Assembly (NCBI RefSeq): GCF_030528405.1
Contig: NZ_JAUMYY010000006.1
Location: 1 to 56,370, forward strand
DNA: 56,370 nucleotides
Direction: 5' to 3'
Source of the DNA: Fusobacterium sp.
GTDB taxonomy: Bacteria; Fusobacteriota; Fusobacteriia; Fusobacteriales; Fusobacteriaceae
Under the pieces are notes generated by a model that did not search any database, was not told the origin of the DNA, and saw only the letters and a list, made by a program, of their open reading frames with translations. How positions within the stretch are numbered: position 1 is the stretch's first letter; each line of letters opens with the position of its first letter. The translations under genes and the position numbers were made by a program. Positions 1 to 9,216 of the stretch are shown here, one piece after another.

Positions 1-1981
1 ATAATTCTGCAACTAATTTTCCATCATTTGCTTCTACACTTGCAACTCTCATTCCATTTACTTCAACATTGGAAATATTGCCTTCAAAAGCTTTTCCTTC
101 CATTAAAGTAGATTTTTCACCTTGAGTAACATATTTATCAGAAAGAACCTTAACTGTTCCATTTTCTATTTTTATATTTCCCAAAACATTTAGTTTTGCT
201 CCACTATTAAATGTAGTTGTTGAGCCTTTGTATGCTGTATAGTCTCCTCCTACTATTGCTGTTGTTCCATTAATTTCAACGCTTCCATAATTTTTTAAAG
301 GAGTATTTGTTGTTATTTTTTGAGGATCTATTGTTTTAATAATGTTGAAAAATGCTTCATCATAACCTATTAAAGCTTTCTGATTTAGAATCAATTTCCC
401 TGCTGATTCAACTGTTACTTCTGAAGAGTGGATTTTGTGGATTTCAAGAGTTCCTGCATTTACTATACTTCCGCCAGAATATGAATTATCATTAGTTAAA
501 TGTAGAGTCCCTTTACCTGATTTTATTAGTTTTCCTCTACCTAAAATTTTATTTTCAAAATATGAAGTTTTTCCACTTGGTATATTAGCAGTAAAATCAT
601 GAGATCCAAAAAAATCAGATGAAATATTTGTAAAAGCTCCTGGTCCTTTTAAAGCTCTGTCCTGGTTTAACATACCCCAACCATATCTATCATCAGGTAA
701 CATTTCAACTCTTCTTCTTTCTTCCAAACTTAGACTACTGTCTATTTCAGTTTTATCTGTTGTAGTAAACAGAGTTTGTCTAATTTGATTTGGACTCATC
801 CAATCAAATTTTTCTGCAACCAAGGCCGCTGCCCTTGAAACTCTTGGTGCTGCATAAGAGGAACCTATTCCATAACTATATTGAGTTCCTTCAGTACCTG
901 CCTTGGGCCAAAAAATAGATTTAGCATCAGCTGAAATTGACCACCATTTTGCCTCTTTTCCTGGATAATTTAAATGTGGATTAACATGTACATTCAGTCT
1001 TCCAGTAGGTTTTGTTATTCCACCTTCAACTTTTGTTTCTTCTGCAAAAATTCCAACAGCTGCAATCCATCCTTTTTCCAATTTTTTACTGAAATATGGA
1101 AGTCCTGCTTCTAAAGCTACATCATTTTTAGGATCATTTCCAGCTGCCCAAACTAAAAGTCCTCCCTTATTGTCAACAACATCTTCAAAAAAAGATATGA
1201 AACCTACATCATCTTTAGTATCAAATACATAATTCCTTAAATTTTTTCCTTTATATTCTGGATCCATTATAGTTTTTTCAGAACCCCAAGACTGATTAAA
1301 GATTTTTACTTTTTGACTACCAAATCTGCTCAATATATTTCTATAAGTATCTAAATTAGCAATTACTCCTTTATTATTTACATCTGTTCCACCACTTCCT
1401 ATGCTAGCTGCAATTATATTTAGCTTAGTCTTATTATTAGTATCATATCTTTCTTTTCCAAAAATTTTTCCTGTATACTCAACATTTCTATCTGCTAATA
1501 CTTCCAGAACTTGTTCTCCATGTGGACTTTTACTATCCTTTGTATCCCAACTTGGTCTGTTTAGTATTTCTATAGAATAGTTAATATTTAAATTATCAAA
1601 ATTTTCAAAATGGTCATTGTAAGTATGATTATGTTTGAAATCACTGTCCAATATAGCAACCTTAACTTGACTACCATCTAAAGCTCTAGTATCACTTGGA
1701 ATAGCTACTATCACATTTTTTCTTCCATTCTCTAAGCTATTTTTTAGCATAGACATATTACTTTTATCCAATTTTGTAAAATTATCTGGAATAGGTTGAA
1801 TTGGTGTGCTAGGTTTTCCTGGAACACTTGGTTTTCCTGGAACTGATGGAGTACTTGGTTTTATTGGAAGATTCGAACTTCCACCACCGCCGCCTCCTCC
1901 TCCACCTCCGCAGCTAGTAAGTAAAAGGGCAAAAATTCCTAATAGCATAATCTTTCTTTTAAAATTTTTTTCAACTTTCAT
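1..1981 (-). CDS. Lipidated subtilisin-like autotransporter protease (C-terminus beyond window)
   Basis: Open frame from ATG at 1979-1981 (GGAGG just upstream) to the window edge, 660 codons, no stop. The N-terminus has a signal sequence with lipobox LLTS-C24, ten glycines (25-34), then a Pro/Lys/Ser linker with two SVPGKP-type repeats. A peptidase S8 domain follows: Asp112 in VAILDSDF, His154 in SPHGEQV, oxyanion Asn in WAAGNDP and Ser375 in GSSYAAP. Beyond about residue 450 come autotransporter-associated beta-helix repeats (GTLHLTNDNSYSGGSIV). The outer-membrane barrel expected by family is outside the window. I infer a surface-anchored serine protease of the fusolisin/NalP type. The order Cys then poly-Gly resembles lipidated NalP. 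Glycine codons are mixed, so slippage-type phase variation is unlikely. Confidence 0.9.
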   Translation of the reverse strand, partial: MKVEKNFKRKIMLLGIFALLLTSCGGGGGGGGGGSSNLPIKPSTPSVPGKPSVPGKPSTPIQPIPDNFTKLDKSNMSMLKNSLENGRKNVIVAIPSDTRALDGSQVKVAILDSDFKHNHTYNDHFENFDNLNINYSIEILNRPSWDTKDSKSPHGEQVLEVLADRNVEYTGKIFGKERYDTNNKTKLNIIAASIGSGGTDVNNKGVIANLDTYRNILSRFGSQKVKIFNQSWGSEKTIMDPEYKGKNLRNYVFDTKDDVGFISFFEDVVDNKGGLLVWAAGNDPKNDVALEAGLPYFSKKLEKGWIAAVGIFAEETKVEGGITKPTGRLNVHVNPHLNYPGKEAKWWSISADAKSIFWPKAGTEGTQYSYGIGSSYAAPRVSRAAALVAEKFDWMSPNQIRQTLFTTTDKTEIDSSLSLEERRRVEMLPDDRYGWGMLNQDRALKGPGAFTNISSDFFGSHDFTANIPSGKTSYFENKILGRGKLIKSGKGTLHLTNDNSYSGGSIVNAGTLEIHKIHSSEVTVESAGKLILNQKALIGYDEAFFNIIKTIDPQKITTNTPLKNYGSVEINGTTAIVGGDYTAYKGSTTTFNSGAKLNVLGNIKIENGTVKVLSDKYVTQGEKSTLMEGKAFEGNISNVEVNGMRVASVEANDGKLVAEL

Positions 1982-2059
1982 AGAGAGCCTCCTTATAACA
2001 AATACTTGAAATAAATAATCTAAATGTGATTTCTTAATTTAAATTTTATTTTATAATAA

Positions 2060-2096
2060 AAATACACTCCTATCTTTTAAATATAGAAGTGTATTT
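2060..2096 (-). terminator. Terminator after the glutamate-fermentation operon
   Basis: Arms AAATACACT and AGTGTATTT form the base of an imperfect 16-18 bp stem. On the minus strand the stem runs into TTTTTATTAT. It lies 13 nt past the LRR gene stop and before the autotransporter, so it probably ends the long operon. Confidence 0.7.
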
Positions 2097-2108
2097 CCTC
2101 ATTTATGT

Positions 2109-2702
2109 TTATTTTATAATTGTAGTATTAGCTTCAAAAGCATTTCTATGTAAAACTTCTATATTTTTAGGTATTTCTGCCTCAGAAATATTATTCTTTA
2201 AAAAAGCATACATATCTATTTTTTTCATTCCTTCAGGGAATTTTATAGAGCTCAGTTCATTTTTATAAAATGCCGAAGCTCCTATTTCTTCAAGTGAACT
2301 AGGAAGGTTAACTGTTTCAAGCTTATTCATTGCAAATGCACTTGGTTCAATTATTCTTTCTTTTCCACCAAAGATAATATTTTCTAATTTATTATTATAA
2401 AAAGCAAAACCTTGAATTTCAACCAAAGCAACTGGTAACTTTACTTCCCTTAATTTACATACTCCAAAAGCATCATAACCAATACTTTCTACACTATCAG
2501 GAATTACAACAGAAGTAAGTCCTCTTCTATAGAAAGCTTCACTTCCGATTTTCTTTATTGGTACTCCTTCAGGAGTAGTCGCAGGAATTACCATATCAGT
2601 AAAACCTTGAGATTTTACTTTATCTTTTCCTTTTGGTGTCATTCCTTTCAATTCATCACCTTTAAAAATAAAATCATCATTTTCCCATATATTTTGACTC
2701 AT
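2109..2702 (-). CDS. BspA-type leucine-rich repeat (LRR_5) protein
   Basis: 197 aa with about six LRR_5/BspA-like repeats from residue 45 onward. Each follows the pattern I-G-x-x-A-F-x-x-x-x-L-x-x-V/I-x-I/L-P, for example IGSEAFYRRGLTSVVIPDSV and IGASAFYKNELSSIKFPEG. There is no signal peptide, lipobox or sorting signal, so it is predicted cytoplasmic, unlike most surface BspA-like proteins. The RBS AGGAGAGG supports the start. It begins 15 nt after hgdB and ends at the operon terminator, so it is probably co-transcribed with glutamate fermentation. Function unknown; protein-protein interaction is the only inference the fold allows. Confidence 0.85.
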   Translation of the reverse strand: MSQNIWENDDFIFKGDELKGMTPKGKDKVKSQGFTDMVIPATTPEGVPIKKIGSEAFYRRGLTSVVIPDSVESIGYDAFGVCKLREVKLPVALVEIQGFAFYNNKLENIIFGGKERIIEPSAFAMNKLETVNLPSSLEEIGASAFYKNELSSIKFPEGMKKIDMYAFLKNNISEAEIPKNIEVLHRNAFEANTTIIK

Positions 2703-2717
2703 TTCCCTCTCCTTATA

Positions 2718-3866
2718 TTACCATCTACTAAGTTGTACGATTTCATTAAATGTTTCAAGTTGTGTTTTAACTTGTCCAAAGTCAGCCATTTGTTGGTCAT
2801 AACCCATTTTTATTAAAGGTACTTTTGCTGCCTCAAATGCTTGTTTTAAAGATGGGTATTCCATTTCTTCAGTATCATTAAAGTTCATCATAAACAACAA
2901 ACATCCATCTGCCTTATTTTCTTTTACTAAATCAAGAACATATTTTGGACGTTTATAAATATCTGGGTCATATAGTATAGGGTCTTCATCCATACGAGCA
3001 AATTGATCAGCTAATGCTAGCATAGGATCTTCTATTGATAGATCTATATCCACTTTTAATGCTCTTGATTCATGTGCTACATCATCTGCAACTACACAAA
3101 CTTTATAATTATCAAAAACCTCTAGTAATCCTGGGTTATCAGTTATAACTCCACTTGTTACAACTCTAACACCATCCCAATCTTCTTCTGGTAATGCTGC
3201 AAGCTTGTCATTTAATTTTTTTAAAAGTGCTGTATGTTCATCTTTTAACATAAAATAAGAACTTTTTAAAACATAGCATCTATCTGATGCCTTGATTGTT
3301 TGTGGATGAGTAGCTGCTAATTTTATAAATTTCCTCTTTTCTGCTCTGTTTTCATTATATACTTTAAAGGCTTTCTTTAGATTTTCATCTGTTATTTTCA
3401 CATCACAAATTTTTTCAAGTTCTTCTTTTGCCTTATTAAAAATTCTAGCATTATATTTTTTACCAAAATCCTCTTTTCTATGTTGCCCATGATTTAAGAA
3501 AATCATAGGTATTTTTCTTCCAGCACTTACCTTATAATTTTGTGAGAATGGTCTTAATGTATCATCTAAAGTAGTTACCATAGAAGCTGACAAACCATCT
3601 AAGGTTCCATCTAAAGCCATTTCTAAACATCTAAGTGCCAATGAATAATAAAATGTAGGAAAGTAATTTTTTGCTTGTTCTATTGGACCTTGTCCTCCCC
3701 AAACACCAAAAGGAACTATTCCAGCAGCATAAACAATTTCTTCTGGAGCATAATAAGGGAATATTCCTACAGCTTTTTTTCCTTCAGCTAAATATTTATC
3801 CAATTGTTTTCTTGGATTATTTGCATAGTACTTAAAATCATTTAACAATTCCTTAATCTCAGCCAT
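2718..3866 (-). CDS. hgdB: (R)-2-hydroxyglutaryl-CoA dehydratase, beta subunit
   Basis: 382 aa, about the length of HgdB in Acidaminococcus (379 aa). It belongs to the HgdB/FldC family and forms the dehydratase core with HgdA, which removes water from 2-hydroxyglutaryl-CoA to give glutaconyl-CoA after one-electron activation by HgdC. The N-terminal segment APEEIVYAAGIVPFGVWGG is typical of the family, which carries a [4Fe-4S] cluster in an alpha/beta fold. The start has TAGGAGGAAAGAA upstream and follows hgdA by 10 nt. Assignment rests on recognisable sequence and on the gene order hgdC-hgdA-hgdB. Confidence 0.95.
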   Translation of the reverse strand: MAEIKELLNDFKYYANNPRKQLDKYLAEGKKAVGIFPYYAPEEIVYAAGIVPFGVWGGQGPIEQAKNYFPTFYYSLALRCLEMALDGTLDGLSASMVTTLDDTLRPFSQNYKVSAGRKIPMIFLNHGQHRKEDFGKKYNARIFNKAKEELEKICDVKITDENLKKAFKVYNENRAEKRKFIKLAATHPQTIKASDRCYVLKSSYFMLKDEHTALLKKLNDKLAALPEEDWDGVRVVTSGVITDNPGLLEVFDNYKVCVVADDVAHESRALKVDIDLSIEDPMLALADQFARMDEDPILYDPDIYKRPKYVLDLVKENKADGCLLFMMNFNDTEEMEYPSLKQAFEAAKVPLIKMGYDQQMADFGQVKTQLETFNEIVQLSRW

Positions 3867-3876
3867 TTCTTTCCTC

Positions 3877-5202
3877 CTATTTTAGTGTTGGTTTTGACCA
3901 ATCTGTTTCTTTAGTATTTTCAAAATTAGTGTAAACATCCTCACCTTTAGCTAATTTCTCTGCCTTTCTTTCATTCATTATTTCAACAAGCCCCTGTACT
4001 CTTGTATTATATTGTTCTGTAGAAAAGTTTCTTTCATCAGCTTGGTCGCCATCAAAGTGAACTACTGGAATCCCTAAATCTTCCTTCCATCTTCTTTCTA
4101 TTTCAGGCATAGCACCACTCCAAGGTTTACAACTACGATTGTAATTTACTAGAGCTCCACTTATTCCATTTTCTTTCGCCATAGTTTCACGCCATTCAAC
4201 TCCTGTTTCTATACACACAGAACAAGGAGCCTTACAATAAGCTGCTGCCATTTCTCTCATATTTTCATATCTGAATCCAAATGCTGGAGCATATACAACA
4301 GCAGTTACATTGACACCATTATCTTTCAGTGGTTCAAACAGAGGTCTTAAACCTGGCCAACAAGGTATACCTTCGAATAAAATTCTATGTTCTTCAGGAT
4401 ATTCCCAAGTTGAAGTTCCTTCTTTTATTGATTGTTCAAATTCTTGTGCCAACAATTCAAAGCCCATTGCAGCTTCTTCATCACATCTTGCAGCAACTAT
4501 ATCTGCCATATGATTAAATAGATCAAAACCACTAAGTGGAGATGGTTTATATGACATATAGTTACAAGATTTTAACCATGCTGCTGCTGTTCTATTAGCT
4601 CTTGCACAAGCTTCTTCAAATTTCTTTTCATCAAATTTTTTACCTGTAAGTTCTTCTAATTGCTTTATAGCATATTCAAATTGACCTATTAAGTAATCTA
4701 TTTTTTCTTCAGGTGTATCTACTGTATTTGAAAATGGTATATCTATCATTATCAAAGGAATATTATGCATTCTTGCTATATTCTCATACCACTTTGTCAT
4801 CATATTACAAATATTATTACAGCATAATAAAAAATCTGGTTGAGGCATTCTTCTTGCATCCGTTGGTTCTCCAGCCGCATATGCCAAGCTTATTCTTGCA
4901 TATCCACATATATCATTATCATAGCCCATGTCTTCTGCTGCTTGACATAATCTTAATCCATCTTTCTTTGCAGCTGTTGATGCTGCATGGTTTTCAGGAT
5001 ATACAACATTTAAATCAAATGCTTTTGCTAGCTCAATAGGGAATTTTGATGAACTCCACCCTACTAATTCTCCTCTTCTTTTTGCCTCCCAAGCATTTGC
5101 ATAAACTTTATCAACAACACCTCTTAAAACTGCTGCCGCAGGTTTATGTCCTTCTATTGGTCTTGGTTTTTTATTCGGTAATTTTTCCATTTTACCAGCC
5201 AT
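3877..5202 (-). CDS. hgdA: (R)-2-hydroxyglutaryl-CoA dehydratase, alpha subunit
   Basis: 441 aa beginning MAGKMEKLPNKK. The frame stays open 10 codons upstream to 5232, but the AGGAGG sits 7-8 nt before the ATG at 5202, so that start is preferred. It pairs with HgdB in the oxygen-sensitive dehydratase. Cys-rich segments LLCCNNICN, CKAPCSVC and NYNRSCKPWSG are candidate [4Fe-4S] ligands. It is somewhat shorter than the Acidaminococcus subunit (about 477 aa). A hairpin lies between it and the upstream hgdC gene. Confidence 0.95.
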   Translation of the reverse strand: MAGKMEKLPNKKPRPIEGHKPAAAVLRGVVDKVYANAWEAKRRGELVGWSSSKFPIELAKAFDLNVVYPENHAASTAAKKDGLRLCQAAEDMGYDNDICGYARISLAYAAGEPTDARRMPQPDFLLCCNNICNMMTKWYENIARMHNIPLIMIDIPFSNTVDTPEEKIDYLIGQFEYAIKQLEELTGKKFDEKKFEEACARANRTAAAWLKSCNYMSYKPSPLSGFDLFNHMADIVAARCDEEAAMGFELLAQEFEQSIKEGTSTWEYPEEHRILFEGIPCWPGLRPLFEPLKDNGVNVTAVVYAPAFGFRYENMREMAAAYCKAPCSVCIETGVEWRETMAKENGISGALVNYNRSCKPWSGAMPEIERRWKEDLGIPVVHFDGDQADERNFSTEQYNTRVQGLVEIMNERKAEKLAKGEDVYTNFENTKETDWSKPTLK

Positions 5203-5273
5203 AGTGTATCCTCCTATTCCTTTTAAAAACAAAAACTTATAGTATTTTTCTATATTTATTTATAAATAACAAT

Positions 5274-5326
5274 AATTCTAAAATGCATAGGGTAAAATTT
5301 TGATACTTACCCTATGTTTTAGAATT
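5274..5326 (-). other. Intercistronic hairpin between hgdC and hgdA
   Basis: Arms at 5274-5295 and 5307-5326 (AATTCTAAAA then CATAGGGTAA, against TTACCCTATG then TTTTAGAATT) pair over 20 bp with one 2-nt bulge and an 11-nt loop. It lies in the 133-nt gap between hgdC and hgdA. No long U-run follows on the minus strand, so it may be a partial terminator, RNA-processing site or 3'-end stabiliser rather than a full stop. Confidence 0.7.
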
Positions 5327-5335
5327 TATTAAAAC

Positions 5336-6133
5336 TTATTTATTTTCGTTCATCATACATTTTTGATAAGCAAATAATGCAGCTCCAATTGCACCATTTA
5401 ATTGGCAATATTCGCTAGTATATATTTTAAATCCTATATTTTTTTCTAGAGCTCGAACCATTCCTTTATTTAATGCAACTCCTCCAGTCATTATAACTTG
5501 GTCTTTTATTCCAACTCTTTTAGCTAAACTTCCAACACGGCTAGCTATTGCTGTATGTATACCTTTTATAATATCTTCAACTTTTGTTCCCTTAGCTAAT
5601 TGTGATATTACTTCTGACTCAGCAAAAACTGTGCAAGTCGAACTTATAGCAACATCTACCTTAGATTCTTCATCTAATTTTTCTAAATCCTCTAAACGAA
5701 GTTCTAAAACTTTTGCTATAACATCTAAGAATCTTCCTGTCCCAGCTGCACATTTATCATTCATTACGAAATTTTCTAGCATGCCGTTGTCTCCTATTTT
5801 AAGAGCTTTTGAGTCCTGACCTCCTATATCTATTATGGTACTAACTTTTGGAAAAAGAAAGTGTGCCCCTTTTGCATGACATGATAATTCTGACATCTGT
5901 GCTGGGACTTCTTCTATAGAATTTCTACCATAGCCTGTTGCAACTGCACCATCAAGCTGATCTATACTTTCGAAACCAATTTGTTGTAAAGTATCTCTTA
6001 TTACTCTTGCAGGACCTGTTGTTCCTGTTCCTACAGATATAACAGATTTAGCAACAATTTCCTTTCCATCTTTTATTATAACAGCCTTAGATGCAGTAGA
6101 ACCTATATCTATTCCCATTGTATATTTACTCAT
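5336..6133 (-). CDS. hgdC: 2-hydroxyglutaryl-CoA dehydratase activator (ATP-dependent archerase)
   Basis: 265 aa of the BadF/BadG/HgdC ASKHA-ATPase family. It has phosphate-binding motif [10 protein letters not shown] (residues 7-16), second motif IDIGGQDSK and third motif [10 protein letters not shown]. Cys128 ([10 protein letters not shown]) and Cys167 (SSTCTVF) are the two residues that bridge one [4Fe-4S] cluster across the homodimer in characterised relatives. It uses ATP to inject an electron into HgdAB. Only catalytic amounts are needed, which fits its separation from hgdAB by a hairpin. The RBS AAGGATAAAATAA precedes ATG. It lies 47 nt downstream of gltS. Confidence 0.95.
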   Translation of the reverse strand: MSKYTMGIDIGSTASKAVIIKDGKEIVAKSVISVGTGTTGPARVIRDTLQQIGFESIDQLDGAVATGYGRNSIEEVPAQMSELSCHAKGAHFLFPKVSTIIDIGGQDSKALKIGDNGMLENFVMNDKCAAGTGRFLDVIAKVLELRLEDLEKLDEESKVDVAISSTCTVFAESEVISQLAKGTKVEDIIKGIHTAIASRVGSLAKRVGIKDQVIMTGGVALNKGMVRALEKNIGFKIYTSEYCQLNGAIGAALFAYQKCMMNENK

Positions 6134-6180
6134 TTATTTTATCCTTTCCCTAAAAAACTTAAATTCCTAAAAATTTAAGA

Positions 6181-7416
6181 CTATCCTAATCCCACCATAC
6201 TTTTTGCTATATCTAAGAATTTTGTAATTATTATAGCATTTGATATATTACTTATAAATCCACCTATGACTGGGACAACAAAGAAAGCTAACTTTGAATA
6301 TCTATATTTCTTGCATACAGTTTGCATAGTTGTCATAGATACTGGAACTGCTCCTAATCCAAAACCAGTATGCCCTACAGCCATAACCGCTGCATCGTAG
6401 TCTCTTCCAAGCAAATTGAAAGATAACAAGTAACAAAAAGCTACTATTAATATAAGTTGAGCTAATAGTAAAACTACTAAAGCAGGACCTAAATCTGCTA
6501 ATTGCCATAATTTCATAGTGATAATCGACATAGATACAAATAATCCTAGAGAAAATTCTCCTACAGTATCTATAGCTTCGTATAATACATCGTGATTCCC
6601 TTTTTTTCTATCATAGAAAAGTCTTATCAATATTCCACCAAACATACAGCTAACATGAATCGGAAATTTTATTCCATAATTTTTTAATACAATAGTTAAA
6701 ACTTGCCCTATTCCAAGTGCTATACACATTAAAAACATTGCATTTACAACACTTTTTTTATCTATAGCCAGCCCTGTAGTTCCTTCCCCTTCTTCCATTT
6801 CAGCAAGTTCAGCTTTTCCATCTAATTCTGGATCTTCTAATTTATGTCTTTTTATTATAAAATTTCCAAATGGTCCACCTAGTATACAACCTGATATTAA
6901 ACCAAATGTTGCTGCTGCTATAGCTACTTCCATGGCTGCTGAAGCCCCTGCTTCAACGGCTATTGGTGCAAATGCTGCTGCATTCCCATGCCCACCTGTC
7001 ATAGGAATACTTCCCGTCATCATTGATATCAAAGGGTTTACATTCATTAGTTTTCCCACAAAAAGTGCCATAGCATTCTGTGCTGCAGCAAGAATAGCTG
7101 CTAAAATAGCAAAAATTACAACTAATTTCCCACCTTTTTTTAGAAGTGCCATAGATGCTGCTGCTCCACTGGCTGCAAAAAATATACAATAAAATAATGT
7201 ATTTACTGCCTTGTAATCAAAACTTAATTCAAAGATATTACCATAATAAAGTCCCATAGAAATCAATGCAAAAATAGTACCTCCAACAACTGATGCTGGT
7301 AAACAGTATTTTTTTAATACTGGAAATTTTTTTCTTAAAAAATCCCCAAAATATATTGCTAAAACTCCTAGGGCTAAAGTTTCAAACATTCCTAACTTTA
7401 AAACAATTCTTTCCAT
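6181..7416 (-). CDS. gltS: Na+/glutamate symporter GltS
   Basis: 411 aa, about ten membrane segments, with the two glycine-rich family segments MTGSIPMTGGHGNAAAFAP (near 138-156) and AVGHTGFGLGAVPVSMT (near 346-362). GltS imports glutamate with Na+. It lies between gcdA (22 nt) and hgdC in one operon, so uptake of the substrate and use of the sodium gradient made by the decarboxylase are encoded together. The placement is strong context; the family call is by recognisable sequence. Confidence 0.95.
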   Translation of the reverse strand: MERIVLKLGMFETLALGVLAIYFGDFLRKKFPVLKKYCLPASVVGGTIFALISMGLYYGNIFELSFDYKAVNTLFYCIFFAASGAAASMALLKKGGKLVVIFAILAAILAAAQNAMALFVGKLMNVNPLISMMTGSIPMTGGHGNAAAFAPIAVEAGASAAMEVAIAAATFGLISGCILGGPFGNFIIKRHKLEDPELDGKAELAEMEEGEGTTGLAIDKKSVVNAMFLMCIALGIGQVLTIVLKNYGIKFPIHVSCMFGGILIRLFYDRKKGNHDVLYEAIDTVGEFSLGLFVSMSIITMKLWQLADLGPALVVLLLAQLILIVAFCYLLSFNLLGRDYDAAVMAVGHTGFGLGAVPVSMTTMQTVCKKYRYSKLAFFVVPVIGGFISNISNAIIITKFLDIAKSMVGLG

Positions 7417-7438
7417 ATTTTACCTCTTTCTCATAATT

Positions 7439-9196
7439 TTATTTTTTAACATAAGTATTAAACTCACGAATTGCTCTTGGTAATATCATTTGATGGAATG
7501 CACATATAGATTTAGGATTTTGATACACTGCATTTACAAATGCCAATATATAGCCTCTTAGTTCTCTTAGAGGAACTATTTCATCAACCATTCCCATTTT
7601 TGCACAGTATGCTGGTCTTGACTTAGTTTTATACTCTTCTATTAGTTTATTCATTTTATCAATTGTAGGTTGTAAATCTTTTCCAGCTTGATGATCTTTA
7701 GCAAGCCTTCTTGAATACATAGCACTTGCTGCTGTTTCTCCATTCATTACATATACCTCTGTAGCTGCTGTTCCTAAAGAAAATGCATTTGTATTATTCC
7801 CTTGTGGACCACCCAATACATAGTGAGCTGCTGCAGATGCTTTTCTGATAGATATTTCAATTTGAGGAACACCAGAATTTTCTATAGAGTAAATTAAAGA
7901 TTGACCTAGCCCTAGTAATTCCGCTTTTTCAGCATCATTTCCTACATCTATTCCACTAGTATCTTGTAACCATACTATTGGTACTCTATCTCTTGAGCAT
8001 AGGTTTACAAATTCACTCATTTTAACAAGACCTTGACGGTATAATTTTCCACCAATACCCACAGATTTTTCTTTATATTCAGGATAATTCATAAGTAAAC
8101 CTTGAGCATTTGCAACTACACCTACCAATAATCCATCCACCTTAGCAAGCCCTGTTACAATTTCTGGTCCATAACCTTTTTTATATTCAGAAAATTCCGA
8201 ATTGTCAAATAGACGTCCTATTACATCATAGATATTATAAATTTTCTTTTGATTCATCGGTACTATGCTATATAAATCTTCTGGATCAAATTGTGGTTCA
8301 GTTGGTTCATCAACTCTGAAGAAATCTAAGTTATACGATGGTAAATAACTCATATATTTTCTAATTCCTTCTAAAACTCCTATTTCATCTCCATATACTT
8401 CTCTAAAAAATCCTGTTTCATTATAATGTATATCAATAGTTCCAGGAACTTCTACATTTTTACTTTTAATTGTTGCTTCAGCTATTTGTATAGCACCTTC
8501 CATATCAATGTAGCCTTTAGGATTCATTCCTCCAACAATTCCTGCCCCTCCAACTGCCATATTTGCATCTTCATGTGCTATTAAAATTGTAGGACTTATA
8601 CTGTGATATCCTCCTCCTGCTGGGTTTGTTCCATATATTCCAACTATTACTGGAATTCCTAATTGTTGTAATTCCGCATTACGGAAGAATGGAGTTCCCC
8701 CTCCACGACGATTAGGATATACCATTTCTTGTTCATCTAATTTAACTCCACTACAGTTTAATACATAAACTAACGGAATACCTAAACATTTTGCAGTATC
8801 TGAGGCTCTTAGTAGATTTTCAGCCTGTCCTGGAACCCAAGCTCCAACTATTTTTTTATTATCTGAGGCAACTACCACTGCCCATTTTCCTTCTATTCTG
8901 GCTAATCCTTTTACTATACCTGTTCCAGTTTCAAAGTCTTCTGGATTATACAAAGTATTTAGAGGATACCATGTACCTTCATCTATTAATTCGGCAACTC
9001 TTTGCAAAGCTGTCATTTGACCTTTATCATTAATTGTTTGATCAGGAGTTCCAGCTTGTTGCATATCTTCTATAGCTTGTGCTATAGATTCCTCTACTTC
9101 TCTAATTTCATTTTCATTAGCTTCATCTATTACAGATAGCGGTTTTCCTACAATTGGCATATTTTGAAAATATTTAGGCATTGAAAAATTACTCAT
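7439..9196 (-). CDS. gcdA: Glutaconyl-CoA decarboxylase, alpha (carboxyltransferase) subunit
   Basis: 585 aa, matching GcdA of Acidaminococcus (587 aa). It has tandem crotonase-like carboxyltransferase halves: N-terminal with NPAGGGYHSISPTIL and GGAGIVGGMNPKGYID, C-terminal with QDTSGIDVGNDAEKAELLG and YVLGGPQGNNTNAFSLG. It moves CO2 from glutaconyl-CoA to biotin on GcdC, giving crotonyl-CoA. It acts on the inner face of the membrane with GcdBCD. It lies between gctB (20 nt) and gltS (22 nt), all same-strand. Confidence 0.96.
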   Translation of the reverse strand: MSNFSMPKYFQNMPIVGKPLSVIDEANENEIREVEESIAQAIEDMQQAGTPDQTINDKGQMTALQRVAELIDEGTWYPLNTLYNPEDFETGTGIVKGLARIEGKWAVVVASDNKKIVGAWVPGQAENLLRASDTAKCLGIPLVYVLNCSGVKLDEQEMVYPNRRGGGTPFFRNAELQQLGIPVIVGIYGTNPAGGGYHSISPTILIAHEDANMAVGGAGIVGGMNPKGYIDMEGAIQIAEATIKSKNVEVPGTIDIHYNETGFFREVYGDEIGVLEGIRKYMSYLPSYNLDFFRVDEPTEPQFDPEDLYSIVPMNQKKIYNIYDVIGRLFDNSEFSEYKKGYGPEIVTGLAKVDGLLVGVVANAQGLLMNYPEYKEKSVGIGGKLYRQGLVKMSEFVNLCSRDRVPIVWLQDTSGIDVGNDAEKAELLGLGQSLIYSIENSGVPQIEISIRKASAAAHYVLGGPQGNNTNAFSLGTAATEVYVMNGETAASAMYSRRLAKDHQAGKDLQPTIDKMNKLIEEYKTKSRPAYCAKMGMVDEIVPLRELRGYILAFVNAVYQNPKSICAFHQMILPRAIREFNTYVKK

Positions 9197-9216
9197 CTAT
9201 TTAATCACTCCTTCTT

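Noticed and set aside
1880-1909. Poly-glycine tract as a phase-variable homopolymer
   Set aside because: The ten Gly codons mix GGA, GGT and GGC, so there is no long mononucleotide run; only slow length change by recombination is plausible.
1806-2009. Plus-strand frame with collagen-like GFPGT repeats and a proline run
   Set aside because: It is the antisense of the lipobox, poly-Gly and SVPGKP linker of the autotransporter; no RBS, and the minus-strand gene is clearly real.
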